Assembly: GCA_013362555.1 (NCBI GenBank)
Contig: JABFVX010000490.1
Span: 1 to 13,773, forward strand
DNA length: 13,773 nucleotides
DNA from: Mycobacteriaceae bacterium
Lineage (GTDB): Bacteria; Actinomycetota; Actinomycetes; Mycobacteriales; Mycobacteriaceae
Direction: 5' to 3'
Below are positions 8,247 to 13,773 of this stretch, piece by piece. Position numbers and translations under genes: made by a program. Position 1 is the first letter of the stretch. Each line of letters begins with the position of its first letter. Under the pieces are notes generated by a model. It was not told the origin of the DNA and did not search any database. It was given only the letters and a program-made list of their open reading frames with translations.

Positions 8247-8795
8247 ATGACTTTGCGGGTGACGTTGGTGGCACCCCCGTCTCCGCCGCCCCCCGAGGTG
8301 CGGTTCGGCGGCGACTATCCCTTGAACGACGCCCAGCGCTTCGCCGTGGCCGAGCTCCGATCCGGGCTGCCCGCGGTGGACCGGGTGATACGCGGCCCGG
8401 AGCTGCGGTGCCGCGACACCGCGGCGCTCCTCGATGAGGACGCCGCGATCGAGGCGGAGCTGCGGGACTTGGCGTACGGCGCGTGGACGGGCCACAGCCC
8501 GGAGCACGTCATCACCAACCACCCCGACCAATTCCAGGCCTGGCACGAGGACTCGGCCGTCGCTCCGCCCGGCGGCGAATCCATCGACCAGCTCGTCGCA
8601 CGGGTCACAGCGTTTCTGGACGCGCTGTCCGCCGCCAAAGGCCGGGTCCTCGCCGTCACCTCCACGGCCGTGATCCGCGCCGCCGTACTGGCCACCCTCG
8701 GCGCGCCGGGCCCGTCGTTCTGGCGCGTCGACGTCGAGCCGCTGTCCGCCGTGCACCTGACCGGATTCGACGGCCGCTGGAACCTGCGTCTGTAG
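8247..8795 (+). CDS. Histidine-phosphatase-fold protein lacking both catalytic histidines
   Basis: A 182-residue protein related to histidine phosphatases such as CobC or phosphoglycerate mutase. The body of the fold is recognisable: GPELRCRDTAALL (50-62), ELRDLAYGAWTG (71-82), GGESIDQLVARV (109-120) and VTSTAVIRAAVLATLG (137-152). The phospho-accepting RHG motif is replaced by A9-P10-P11 within APPSPPPPE, and the second catalytic His (usually SHGGVIRA) is replaced by Ser139-Thr140. It is therefore probably not a phosphatase and may be a binding or regulatory protein. AGGAGGG (8232-8238) lies 8 bases before ATG 8247. It is divergent from riboswitch-controlled cbtBA, and from memory similar proteins sit beside cbtBA in other actinomycetes, suggesting a role in cobalt/B12 metabolism. 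Confidence 0.8.
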   Translation: MTLRVTLVAPPSPPPPEVRFGGDYPLNDAQRFAVAELRSGLPAVDRVIRGPELRCRDTAALLDEDAAIEAELRDLAYGAWTGHSPEHVITNHPDQFQAWHEDSAVAPPGGESIDQLVARVTAFLDALSAAKGRVLAVTSTAVIRAAVLATLGAPGPSFWRVDVEPLSAVHLTGFDGRWNLRL

Positions 8796-8814
8796 TCTCC
8801 GCCCGGCTCAAACC

Positions 8815-8867
8815 CTCCAGAACGACCCGTGACGTGCGTTGAACGCAACTCATGGGTCGTTGTGGAG
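8815..8867. repeat. Palindrome B3, 53 bp imperfect, between convergent genes
   Basis: Two 26-base arms around G8841 with 22 Watson-Crick pairs, one G-U pair (8829/8853) and three mismatches (8820/8862, 8833/8849, 8834/8848). The left arm keeps the family B core GACCCGTGACGTGCGTT, and the differences lie mostly in the right arm. It begins 19 bp after the pseudo-phosphatase stop and ends 7 bp before the SPFH gene stop. It is a decaying member of family B. Confidence 0.8.
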
Positions 8868-8874
8868 ATCGGGG

Positions 8875-9741
8875 CTATCGCGCCGGAATGGTGGTGGGCA
8901 GGCCGGTGCCGGGCCAGCACTGAAAGCCGGTGGGCAGCGGCTTGCCGCTGTTGACCAGGTCCAGGCATTTGGAGACGAGCACATTCGGGTCGCGCAGCGA
9001 ATCGGCGAGGATGCGGTTGGCCTCGGCCTCGGCGGCGGCGGTCTTCTGCTTCTGCTCGGCGATGCGGGTGTCGGCGATCTGCGACTGCAGGGCGTTCACC
9101 TTGGACTGGGTCTGGTCGTCGAAGTGCACGATGGAGATGATCACGTTCTGCACGTCGATCTGCTTGGCGATCTTGGTTTGCACGCTCTTGGTGGCACGTT
9201 CGGACAGGTCCGTGAGGTTCGGCCCGCCGAGGGTTTCCGGCGCGAGCGGGTTGTAGACCGAGAACACCTGGTTGAGCGTGGCGTTCAGTTCCCGGATCAC
9301 CAGGCTCTCTTTGATGTTCGCGTTGGTGTGGTAATCGCGGTACAGGGCGTCGCCCGCACTCGGGTGGATGCGCCAGCGAATCGTGTTGTCCACACACGCC
9401 GTCGAGTTGTTGGCCAGCCGAATCGGGCTCCCGCCAGAACATTTGCCGGAGGAGAACCCGCCGACTTGACTGTCGGTCTGGATGGTTCCATCCAGCTCCG
9501 GCACCTGCCGCCACGGCAGCTTGGCGTGAAATCCGTTGTCCAGCGTGCCGACCGGCCTGCCGAACGACAACACGATGCCGACGTTCCTCGTGGACACGAT
9601 GGTGAAGCACGACGCCAGCAGCGTCACGACCGCCAGCGCCGCCAGACCCGCGGCGGTGAGGCGGCCTTGTTTCTCCCCGAACACCCCGGCCAACACCCCG
9701 GCGATGGCGAACAGAATCCCGAAAACGAACAACCACGGCAT
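8875..9741 (-). CDS. SPFH/band-7 domain membrane protein with extracytoplasmic cysteines
   Basis: A 288-residue protein with two membrane helices (about 3-23 and 31-50) followed by an SPFH/prohibitin domain (about 50-205; VSTRNVGIVLSFGRPVG at its start). An alanine/glutamate/glutamine-rich coiled coil (about 205-248) and a short tail follow. Proteins of this family form large membrane-bound rings that organise membrane proteins. Cys101, Cys116, Cys259 and Cys275 lie after the membrane segments; if the domain is outside the cell they could form disulfides. The ATG at 9741 has AAAGG about 10 bases upstream. It is flanked at its 3' end by palindrome B3 and at its 5' side by palindrome A2, so it appears to be a single-gene unit. 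Confidence 0.82.
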   Translation of the reverse strand: MPWLFVFGILFAIAGVLAGVFGEKQGRLTAAGLAALAVVTLLASCFTIVSTRNVGIVLSFGRPVGTLDNGFHAKLPWRQVPELDGTIQTDSQVGGFSSGKCSGGSPIRLANNSTACVDNTIRWRIHPSAGDALYRDYHTNANIKESLVIRELNATLNQVFSVYNPLAPETLGGPNLTDLSERATKSVQTKIAKQIDVQNVIISIVHFDDQTQSKVNALQSQIADTRIAEQKQKTAAAEAEANRILADSLRDPNVLVSKCLDLVNSGKPLPTGFQCWPGTGLPTTIPAR

Positions 9742-9819
9742 GAAGAAGCTACCTTTCGACCCCGACTCCTGCCCGAGTATGCCGGTGCCCCGCCGCCGCC
9801 GCGACCCCTTGACAGAATT

Positions 9820-9887
9820 TCCCTACACCCGTTGCGCGCGTCTACACCCGCAGCTGCCGGTGTAGACGCGCGCAACGGGTGTAGGGA
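9820..9887. repeat. Palindrome A2, 68 bp near-perfect, after xth
   Basis: Two 34-bp arms centred on CAGCTG (9851-9856) with one mismatch (9849/9858). It touches the xth stop codon (9888-9890) and lies about 80 bp upstream of the SPFH gene on the same strand. ACACCCG occurs twice in the left arm 19 bp apart (9825 and 9844), as in A1. Confidence 0.88.
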
Positions 9888-10682
9888 TCAGGTGCGATAG
9901 GTGACGGTGACCGGGGCGTGGTCGGACCAGCGTTCGCTGTAGCCGGGCGCGCGTTCGACAGTGGCGGTCGCGGCGCGGGCGGCCAGGGCCGCGGTGGCGG
10001 CGTGGTAGTCGATGCGCCAGCCGGAGTCGTTGTCGAATGCCTTGCCGCGATAGGACCACCAGCTGTAGGGGCCGCTCACAGCCGGGTGCAGCGCACGCAC
10101 CACGTCCACGTACCCGCTCGCGAAAACCTCGCCGAGCCAGGCGCGTTCGGCGGGCAGGAAGCCGGAGGACTTCCGGTTCGCCTGCCATGCCTTCAGGTCG
10201 GCCTCGGTGTGCGCGATGTTCCAGTCGCCGCACACCAGGACGTCGCGGCCGTTGGCGGCGGCCTTGTCGCGCAGTTCCGCGAGGTACGCCAGGAACGCCG
10301 CCATGAAGCGCTCCTTCTCGTCCTGTTTCGGCGTGCCCACGTCGCCGCTGGGCAGGTACAGCGACCCGACGACCAAGTTCGGCAACTCGACCTCCAGGTA
10401 GCGGCCGCTCGCCTCGAACTCCGGCGCGCCGAACCCGATCCGCACCCCTTCGGGCTCCTGCCGGGTCAACACCGCGACGCCGCTGCGACCCTTGACGTCA
10501 GCCGGCGCATAGGCGGCATGCCATCCTGCCGGCTCGCGCACCTCGGCGGGCAGTTCCGAAGGCAGCGCGCGCACTTCCTGCAGGCACACCACGTCGGCCG
10601 GAGTTTGCGCCAGCCACTCCAGGTAGCCCTTCTTCGCGGCGGCGCGCAGGCCGTTGACATTGACGGTGGATGCGGTCAGCAC
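9888..10682 (-). CDS. xth: Exodeoxyribonuclease III / AP endonuclease
   Basis: An ExoIII-family enzyme of base excision repair that cuts at abasic sites and trims 3' ends, 264 residues from GTG 10682. The active-site residues are present: Asn8/Asn10 in TVNVNGLRA, Glu36 in CLQEV, Tyr109 in SLYLPSG, Asp153 and Asn155 in CGDWNIAH, Asp225 in GWRIDYH, and Asp254-His255 in SDHAPV. The GTG is preferred because it gives the usual short N-terminus before TASTVNVNG; a TTG at 10700 is in frame. No good Shine-Dalgarno is visible for either. It follows the LppU-domain gene on the same strand after 79 bp with no long palindrome, so the two may be co-transcribed. Palindrome A2 adjoins its stop. Confidence 0.9.
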   Translation of the reverse strand: MLTASTVNVNGLRAAAKKGYLEWLAQTPADVVCLQEVRALPSELPAEVREPAGWHAAYAPADVKGRSGVAVLTRQEPEGVRIGFGAPEFEASGRYLEVELPNLVVGSLYLPSGDVGTPKQDEKERFMAAFLAYLAELRDKAAANGRDVLVCGDWNIAHTEADLKAWQANRKSSGFLPAERAWLGEVFASGYVDVVRALHPAVSGPYSWWSYRGKAFDNDSGWRIDYHAATAALAARAATATVERAPGYSERWSDHAPVTVTYRT

Positions 10683-10761
10683 GACGGAGGAGCCTAGCAA
10701 CGACCTCGAGCCAGGCCGGTGAATGTCGCCTCGACGCAGTTCCCGAGTCGTTTCGGACGTG

Positions 10762-11430
10762 CTAGTTCAAGGTGCGCAAGCACAGGGTGTAGCTGGTGTC
10801 GTCCTCGCGGGCGACGAAGTAGCCGTCTGCGTCCGGGTGCGCGGCACAGGCGGCGCGAGCGTCGATGGTGCCGGTGACGCGGGCGACGACGCGACTGCGC
10901 GCCCGGGTGTCCGTGCACGACACCACCTTGACGTCCGGGTGCGGGTCGTCGACCAGCTCAGGGCGGGCGTTGCGGTCGTACACGCAGTCGCCCGCGCGGG
11001 CGTGCTCGGGTTGGGAACGCGGATCGGTGAGGGCTAGGACGACGACGACCAGCGCCGGAACCAGGATCAGCAGCAGCACCCCGAGCACCGAGGGTCGCAG
11101 CAGCACCGGCCTGCCGCCGTCCAGCGGCGGAATCGGCGCGCCGGGGAGTGGCTCGGGCAGCGCCGCCACGCGACGGCGGGCAGGCAGGTTGCTCAAGATG
11201 GTGACCGGGTTGACCACCAGTGACAGCACGCTCCACCAGCCCCGGCACAAACTGTCGGCGGTGGTCGCGCGGAACGTCGCCAACCCGCAGTCGCGGCAGT
11301 ACGGACCCGGCCTGGTGACGAACTGCATCAGCACCACGAAACCGCGGTGCCCCCGGAACGTGACATCCAGCGCGGGCCCTCCCCCACACACGCGGCACAG
11401 TAATCCGCGGCCGCTGCCCGACGGCCCCAT
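10762..11430 (-). CDS. Membrane protein with zinc-ribbon-like N-terminus and LppU/SCO3897-type C-terminal domain
   Basis: A 222-residue protein. The N-terminal part has two CxxC pairs (C12/C15 and C45/C48) resembling a small zinc ribbon, followed by a hydrophobic stretch near 64-80 and a proline-rich linker. One strong membrane helix lies at about 115-134. The outer domain (about 145-222) has GDCVYDRN, DVKVVSCTDTRARSRVVARV, a third Cys (C195) and a final TLCLR, the four-cysteine pattern (C149, C172, C195, C217) of the LppU/SCO3897 domain of unknown function. The ATG at 11430 is chosen because GGGGGAG lies 6 bases upstream; a longer in-frame reading from 11490 has no such support. It sits between palindrome A3 and xth on the same strand. 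Confidence 0.75.
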   Translation of the reverse strand: MGPSGSGRGLLCRVCGGGPALDVTFRGHRGFVVLMQFVTRPGPYCRDCGLATFRATTADSLCRGWWSVLSLVVNPVTILSNLPARRRVAALPEPLPGAPIPPLDGGRPVLLRPSVLGVLLLILVPALVVVVLALTDPRSQPEHARAGDCVYDRNARPELVDDPHPDVKVVSCTDTRARSRVVARVTGTIDARAACAAHPDADGYFVAREDDTSYTLCLRTLN

Positions 11431-11436
11431 CGTCTT

Positions 11437-11443
11437 CTCCCCC
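11437..11443 (-). promoter_or_regulatory. Ribosome binding site of the LppU-domain gene
   Basis: GGGGGAG, 6 bases before ATG 11430 on the minus strand. It decides this start against the in-frame codon 60 bp upstream. Confidence 0.65.
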
Positions 11444-11542
11444 GAGCCCTTTTCCCCTGAAGCATTACTGCGAATTACTGCGAACGCCATGATTCCGGCG
11501 ATGCTACCGGCTCAGACAGTCCAAGCAAACCGGCCAGGGCAA

Positions 11543-11612
11543 CCCTTTACACCCGAAGTGCGCGGGTACACCCGCAGCTGCGGGTGTACCCGCGCCCATC
11601 GGGGGGAAAGGG
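11543..11612. repeat. Palindrome A3, 70 bp imperfect, after the DUF402 gene
   Basis: Two 35-base arms centred on CAGCTG (11575-11580). The inner 18 pairs are perfect and there are four mismatches further out (11559/11596, 11557/11598, 11551/11604, 11549/11606). It begins 5 bp after the DUF402 stop and lies upstream of the LppU-domain gene on the same strand. The left arm keeps the two ACACCCG copies 19 bp apart (11549 and 11568), while the outer right arm has drifted. Confidence 0.85.
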
Positions 11613-11617
11613 CGGTG

Positions 11618-12142
11618 CTACTGCCAGGTGACCGGCATGCCGAGGGAGTCCAGCCAGTCGTCGAGGCGGTAATTGTGGCGGGCCAGGCCGTCGACGGCGG
11701 CCGTGGCGTGGGCGACGGCCTGCTGCGCTTCGGGAAGGTCGATGAGGCCCGCGGCGTGCGCGGCGAAGAGCTCGTCGACGTCGATCAACTCGGCTGATCT
11801 TCCGTGCCGGACGACGATGTCGAGGTAGTGGTCGACCGACTTCCACAACTTCGGACCGACCCGGTCGAACTCGCCGATGTCGAGGTAATAGTCCTGGTCC
11901 CGGTCGTGTAGCGGGTGGTAATGGAACACCGAGGCCCGGATGCCCAACGTGGGGATCAACCACGACTCGATGTAGTGGAACTGCACGTGGTCCGAGGTTC
12001 GGGCCATGTACAGGCCCCAGTCGGTGGTGCGGTACTTCTCGACCGGCCGCACGAAACCCTTCGGGTCGGTGTTGGTGAGCTCGGCCAGGTTGAAGTACTC
12101 GATCTTCGGTCGGTGCACGTGTACCTGGACAGCCTCGGTCAT
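11618..12142 (-). CDS. DUF402 (FomD-like) putative nucleoside diphosphatase
   Basis: A 174-residue protein of the DUF402 fold, a small beta-barrel with metal-binding aspartates. Visible family features are WGLYMARTSDHVQFHYIESW (42-61), DQDYYLDIGEFDR (82-94), DHYLDIVVRHGR (104-115) and the helix DVDELFAAHAAGLI (121-134). Known members (FomD, Streptomyces and staphylococcal relatives) hydrolyse nucleoside diphosphates or related nucleotide esters with Mn or Co; the substrate here is not known. The ATG at 12142 has no Shine-Dalgarno, and a promoter-like sequence ends 6 bases before it, so the mRNA is probably leaderless. It is divergent from the sigma gene. Palindrome A3 follows its stop. Confidence 0.85.
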   Translation of the reverse strand: MTEAVQVHVHRPKIEYFNLAELTNTDPKGFVRPVEKYRTTDWGLYMARTSDHVQFHYIESWLIPTLGIRASVFHYHPLHDRDQDYYLDIGEFDRVGPKLWKSVDHYLDIVVRHGRSAELIDVDELFAAHAAGLIDLPEAQQAVAHATAAVDGLARHNYRLDDWLDSLGMPVTWQ

Positions 12143-12148
12143 AGGGAG

Positions 12149-12178
12149 AATTTACGCGTGCACCGGCGTTTGTGTCAG
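12149..12178 (-). promoter_or_regulatory. Promoter of the DUF402 gene, leaderless
   Basis: On the minus strand CTGACA (12178-12173), an 18-bp spacer and TAAATT (12154-12149). The expected start point falls at 12142-12143, that is at or one base before the A of the ATG. The lack of a ribosome binding site agrees with this. Confidence 0.6.
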
Positions 12179-12236
12179 GTCATCCCAGCCCTGGCGCTGT
12201 GACCTTGATGAGTGACGCTAAACAGTCGATGTCAAG

Positions 12237-12252
12237 ATCGATATTGTTCGAT
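12237..12252. promoter_or_regulatory. Candidate dyad upstream of the sigma gene
   Basis: ATCGA (12237-12241) and TCGAT (12248-12252) form a 5-bp inverted repeat 51 bp before the sigma start, in a patch richer in A+T than its surroundings. It could be an operator or part of a promoter. I could not place convincing -35/-10 boxes, and no GGAA-type ECF promoter is seen in this 160-bp gap. Confidence 0.2.
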
Positions 12253-12302
12253 AGCTGTCCCGCGGCAAGGATCGAAGCAACGTCGAACAGTTAGGACGGG
12301 AC

Positions 12303-12821
12303 ATGTCGACCGAGAGCATTTCCGGCTCCGCATTCGAGCGTGAGGTGCTGACTCCGCATCTCGATCGAATCTATGCCGCGGCACTGCGCATGACGTCCAC
12401 CGAGGCCGAGGCCGAGAGTCTTGTCGAGACAACCTTTCTCACCGCGTTGGCCGCATACCGCAGGCCGCGGCCGCTGGCCGATCCCGTGGTGTGGTTGTTC
12501 CGCGTATTCGCGGACAGCTACGCAAAGACGCGCTCCCGCAGCGGATCCGCTCGCGAAATCATCACGGCCGCACCGGATGCGCTGCTCCATCGAGCCGCCC
12601 TCGCCGAGCGGCTGGACGCCCTCTCCGACGATGCGGTCAAAGACGCGCTGAGCCGAATCGCCGAGAAGCTTCGACTACCGCTGTACCTCGCCGAAGTCGA
12701 GGGACTCAGCCCCAAGCAGATTTCCGATGCACTGCGAATCCCGTTGAGCGAAGCCAGAATCCGCGTACACCGCGCTCGAGCCCTGCTCTCCACCGTCTTG
12801 GTGGACCGCGTCGCGGGCTGA
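12303..12821 (+). CDS. Diverged SigH/SigR-like ECF sigma factor without a linked anti-sigma gene
   Basis: A 172-residue ECF sigma factor. Region 2 spans about 11-78 (FEREVLTPHLDRIYAAALRMT, then WLFRVFADSYAKTRSR) and region 4 about 110-165 (LPLYLAEVEGLSPKQISDALRIPL, RVHRARALL). The overall pattern, including YLAEVEG, is that of the SigH/SigR group. Key positions have changed: the usual DAEDLVQETF is EAESLVETTF (35-45), and the region 4 recognition helix GTVKSRLHRAR is SEARIRVHRAR (149-159). Such changes imply altered promoter choice or a weak or regulatory sigma. ATG 12303 has AGGA 6 bases upstream. No RsrA/RshA-like zinc anti-sigma gene follows; the gene ends at palindrome B2 and converges on usp. 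Confidence 0.82.
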   Translation: MSTESISGSAFEREVLTPHLDRIYAAALRMTSTEAEAESLVETTFLTALAAYRRPRPLADPVVWLFRVFADSYAKTRSRSGSAREIITAAPDALLHRAALAERLDALSDDAVKDALSRIAEKLRLPLYLAEVEGLSPKQISDALRIPLSEARIRVHRARALLSTVLVDRVAG

Positions 12822-12886
12822 ACCGAAATCCAGAATGACCCGTGACGTGCGCTGGACGCACGTCACGGGTCATTCTGGATTTCGGT
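12822..12886. repeat. Palindrome B2, 65 bp with a perfect 30-bp stem, between convergent genes
   Basis: Arms 12822-12851 and 12857-12886 pair perfectly around a 5-base loop (CTGGA). It starts on the base after the sigma stop codon and ends 15 bp before the usp stop on the other strand. The core GAATGACCCGTGACGTGCG is identical to that of 5237-5287, while the outer arms differ yet remain fully paired. Confidence 0.9.
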
Positions 12887-12901
12887 AGACGCCCTGGAGC
12901 C

Positions 12902-13354
12902 TCAGCCGAAGGTGTGCACGATGAGCACGTCGGCCGGGGACTTGCGGGCGACATCGGACGGGACGGAGCCGAGCAGCCTGCCCGCCAGGGTGTTCAGGCC
13001 CCGGTTTCCGACGACAATCAGGTCGGCCTTCACCTCATCGACCAGCGCCAGCAGCGACTCGACCGGAGCGCCGACGATGGACCGCTCCTGGATCGTGTTC
13101 GCGCCGACGGCCCGGGCGCGGTCGCGCGCCGTGCGCAGGATCTCCTCGGTGGGGGCGGAACCGCGCACCTGGTACGCCTCGTCCTTCAGCACGTCCGCCG
13201 TGGCCCCGAGGTTGCGCTCGTCCGTCGGGTAATAGGCGCACGCGATGATCAGCGTGGCCTGGGCGGCGGCGGCCAGGGCCGCCGCTTTGTCGACGGCCTT
13301 GTACGACGAGTCCGACCCGTCGGTGCCCACGACGATGGTCTGGTACGCGGTCAT
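12902..13354 (-). CDS. Universal stress protein, Rv1636-like (nucleotide-binding)
   Basis: A 150-residue single-domain UspA protein. It has the N-terminal strand TIVVGTDGSDSSYKAV and the C-terminal nucleotide motif GNRGLNTLAGRLLGSVPSDVA, matching G-2x-G-9x-G-S of ATP-binding members. It closely resembles the mycobacterial Rv1636 protein, which binds ATP and cAMP, and sits in the same uvrB-uvrA neighbourhood. ATG 13354 is chosen because AGGGAGG lies 6 bases upstream (13367-13361); the longer in-frame reading from 13435 would run through the promoters. Upstream are an ECF-type promoter (13408-13384) and an extended -10 (13481-13473). It converges on the sigma factor gene across palindrome B2. 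Confidence 0.92.
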   Translation of the reverse strand: MTAYQTIVVGTDGSDSSYKAVDKAAALAAAAQATLIIACAYYPTDERNLGATADVLKDEAYQVRGSAPTEEILRTARDRARAVGANTIQERSIVGAPVESLLALVDEVKADLIVVGNRGLNTLAGRLLGSVPSDVARKSPADVLIVHTFG

Positions 13355-13360
13355 CCGAAT

Positions 13361-13367
13361 CCTCCCT
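13361..13367 (-). promoter_or_regulatory. usp ribosome binding site
   Basis: AGGGAGG, 6 bases before ATG 13354 on the minus strand; it fixes the usp start. Confidence 0.75.
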
Positions 13368-13383
13368 GGGTGCTTCTGTTCCG

Positions 13384-13408
13384 AACAGTATCGGGGTTCG
13401 GGTGTTCC
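13384..13408 (-). promoter_or_regulatory. ECF (SigH/SigR-type) promoter of usp
   Basis: On the minus strand GGAACA (13408-13403), 16 bases, then GTT (13386-13384). This fits the actinobacterial SigH/SigR consensus GGAAYA-N16/17-GTT. The start point would be near 13376, leaving a leader of about 22 bases that includes the Shine-Dalgarno. TGTTCCGA occurs twice here (13377 and 13403 on the plus strand), and CCGAAC/GTTCGG flank a 9-base spacer, so part of the match may instead be an operator. Confidence 0.55.
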
Positions 13409-13472
13409 GACGACCGTTTGCCGCGAAACACACACATCTCACAAGCAGTTAGCCGCAACACGAACCGACCAA

Positions 13473-13481
13473 TTTATACCA
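13473..13481 (-). promoter_or_regulatory. Extended -10 element, second usp promoter
   Basis: On the minus strand TGGTATAAA (13481-13473) is an extended -10 (TGnTATAAT type) in the 166-bp gap between the uvrB stop and usp. No clear -35 is visible, as expected for extended -10 promoters. It would give a leader of roughly 110 bases. Confidence 0.45.
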
Positions 13482-13520
13482 AGGAGTGCCACAACAGACC
13501 GCCGCACGCGCCGTTCATGC

Positions 13521-13773
13521 CTATTGCAGGCCGGCCGCGTCCATTCCGCGCAATTCCTTCTTCAGATCGGCGATCTCGTCCCGCAGCCGGGCAGCCAACT
13601 CGAACTGCAAGTTTCGCGCGGCGTTCATCATCTGGTCGGTGAGTTCGGTCACCAAGTCGGCGAGTTCGGCCCGCGGCATGGACTTCACGTCGCGGCCCTC
13701 GACCACGCCCGCGCTCACCGCACGGCCGCCCGGCTCGCCCTGCGCGCGGCGGCCGCGGCTGGCGTTGCGGCCC
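13521..13773 (-). CDS. uvrB: C-terminal end of excinuclease ABC subunit UvrB (partial)
   Basis: The minus-strand frame runs in from the window edge and ends at TAG 13523-13521, giving 83 C-terminal residues. It contains the linker GRRAQGEPGG, MPRAELADLVTELTDQMMNAARNLQFELAARLRDEIADLKKELRGMD and the final AAGLQ. The helical hairpin NLQFELAARLRDEIADLKKEL is the UVR domain that binds UvrC. UvrB is the helicase-like damage-verification subunit of excision repair and works with UvrA, encoded about 8.4 kb away in this window on the same strand. Its 5' part lies outside. Unlike most 3' ends here, no long palindrome follows the stop. Confidence 0.95.
   Translation of the reverse strand, partial: GRNASRGRRAQGEPGGRAVSAGVVEGRDVKSMPRAELADLVTELTDQMMNAARNLQFELAARLRDEIADLKKELRGMDAAGLQ

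Noticed and set aside
6753..8756. 667-residue minus-strand frame covering cbtA, cbtB and the opposite strand of the pseudo-phosphatase
   Set aside because: It overlaps cbtA and cbtB in another frame and crosses the riboswitch; its composition is that of a shadow frame.
9809..9837. Perfect TTGACA -35 box on the plus strand (9809-9814)
   Set aside because: There is no -10 at a suitable distance and no plus-strand gene downstream; it lies beside palindrome A2.
5237..12886. Palindromic repeats as a scattered CRISPR-like array
   Set aside because: The copies are kilobases apart, sit one per gene end, have no spacers and no cas genes nearby.

Overview
This is a high-GC actinobacterial window, most likely Nocardia or a close relative. 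The inference rests on strongly mycobacterial-type UvrA and UvrB sequences, actinobacterial-only families (CbtA/CbtB, LppU/SCO3897 domain, FomD-like DUF402) and frequent GTG starts. It is a chromosomal housekeeping region, with no insertion sequence, phage gene, tRNA, rRNA or CRISPR array visible. Its backbone is a DNA-repair neighbourhood: uvrA (minus), an MBL-fold hydrolase (plus), a Rv1636-like universal stress protein (minus) and the 3' end of uvrB (minus). From memory of the M. tuberculosis uvrB to uvrA region, these are the same genes in the same order and relative orientation, with extra gene blocks inserted here.

Layout. 1-46: the first 15 codons of a divergent gene with a serine-recombinase-like N-terminus. 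153-1412: XRE/TPR-type regulator. 1483-2127: HAD hydrolase. 2207-5122: uvrA, preceded by a near-perfect RecA-NDp (PafBC-type) damage promoter. 5297-5671 and 5735-6151: a divergent cupin/MarR pair with two matched operators in the shared promoter. 6266-6952: MBL hydrolase. 7037-8017: cbtBA cobalt transporter under a cobalamin riboswitch. 8247-8795: divergent histidine-phosphatase-fold protein that has lost both catalytic histidines. 8875-9741: SPFH membrane protein. 9888-10682: exonuclease III. 10762-11430: LppU-domain membrane protein. 11618-12142: DUF402 protein with an apparently leaderless promoter. 12303-12821: a diverged SigH-like ECF sigma factor with no anti-sigma partner. 12902-13354: universal stress protein with an ECF-type promoter. 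13521-13773: C-terminal 83 residues of UvrB.

The most unusual feature is structural. Seven very long, perfect or near-perfect palindromes (51-82 bp) each lie within about 20 bp of a gene 3' end. Four lie between convergent genes and three between tandem genes. Six fall into two sequence families (A: 1407-1488, 9820-9887, 11543-11612; B: 5237-5287, 8815-8867, 12822-12886). The seventh (6957-7028) is unrelated in sequence but alike in form and place. They look like a dispersed set of bidirectional transcription-end or insulator elements whose two arms stay identical while copies diverge from one another.

Functionally, several gene sets are tied to their own signal: DNA damage (uvrA, uvrB, perhaps xth), cobalt/B12 (riboswitch-cbtBA plus the pseudo-phosphatase), a small ligand or redox cue (MarR-cupin), and envelope or oxidative stress (ECF sigma, usp). 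No gap longer than 300 bases lacks a gene.
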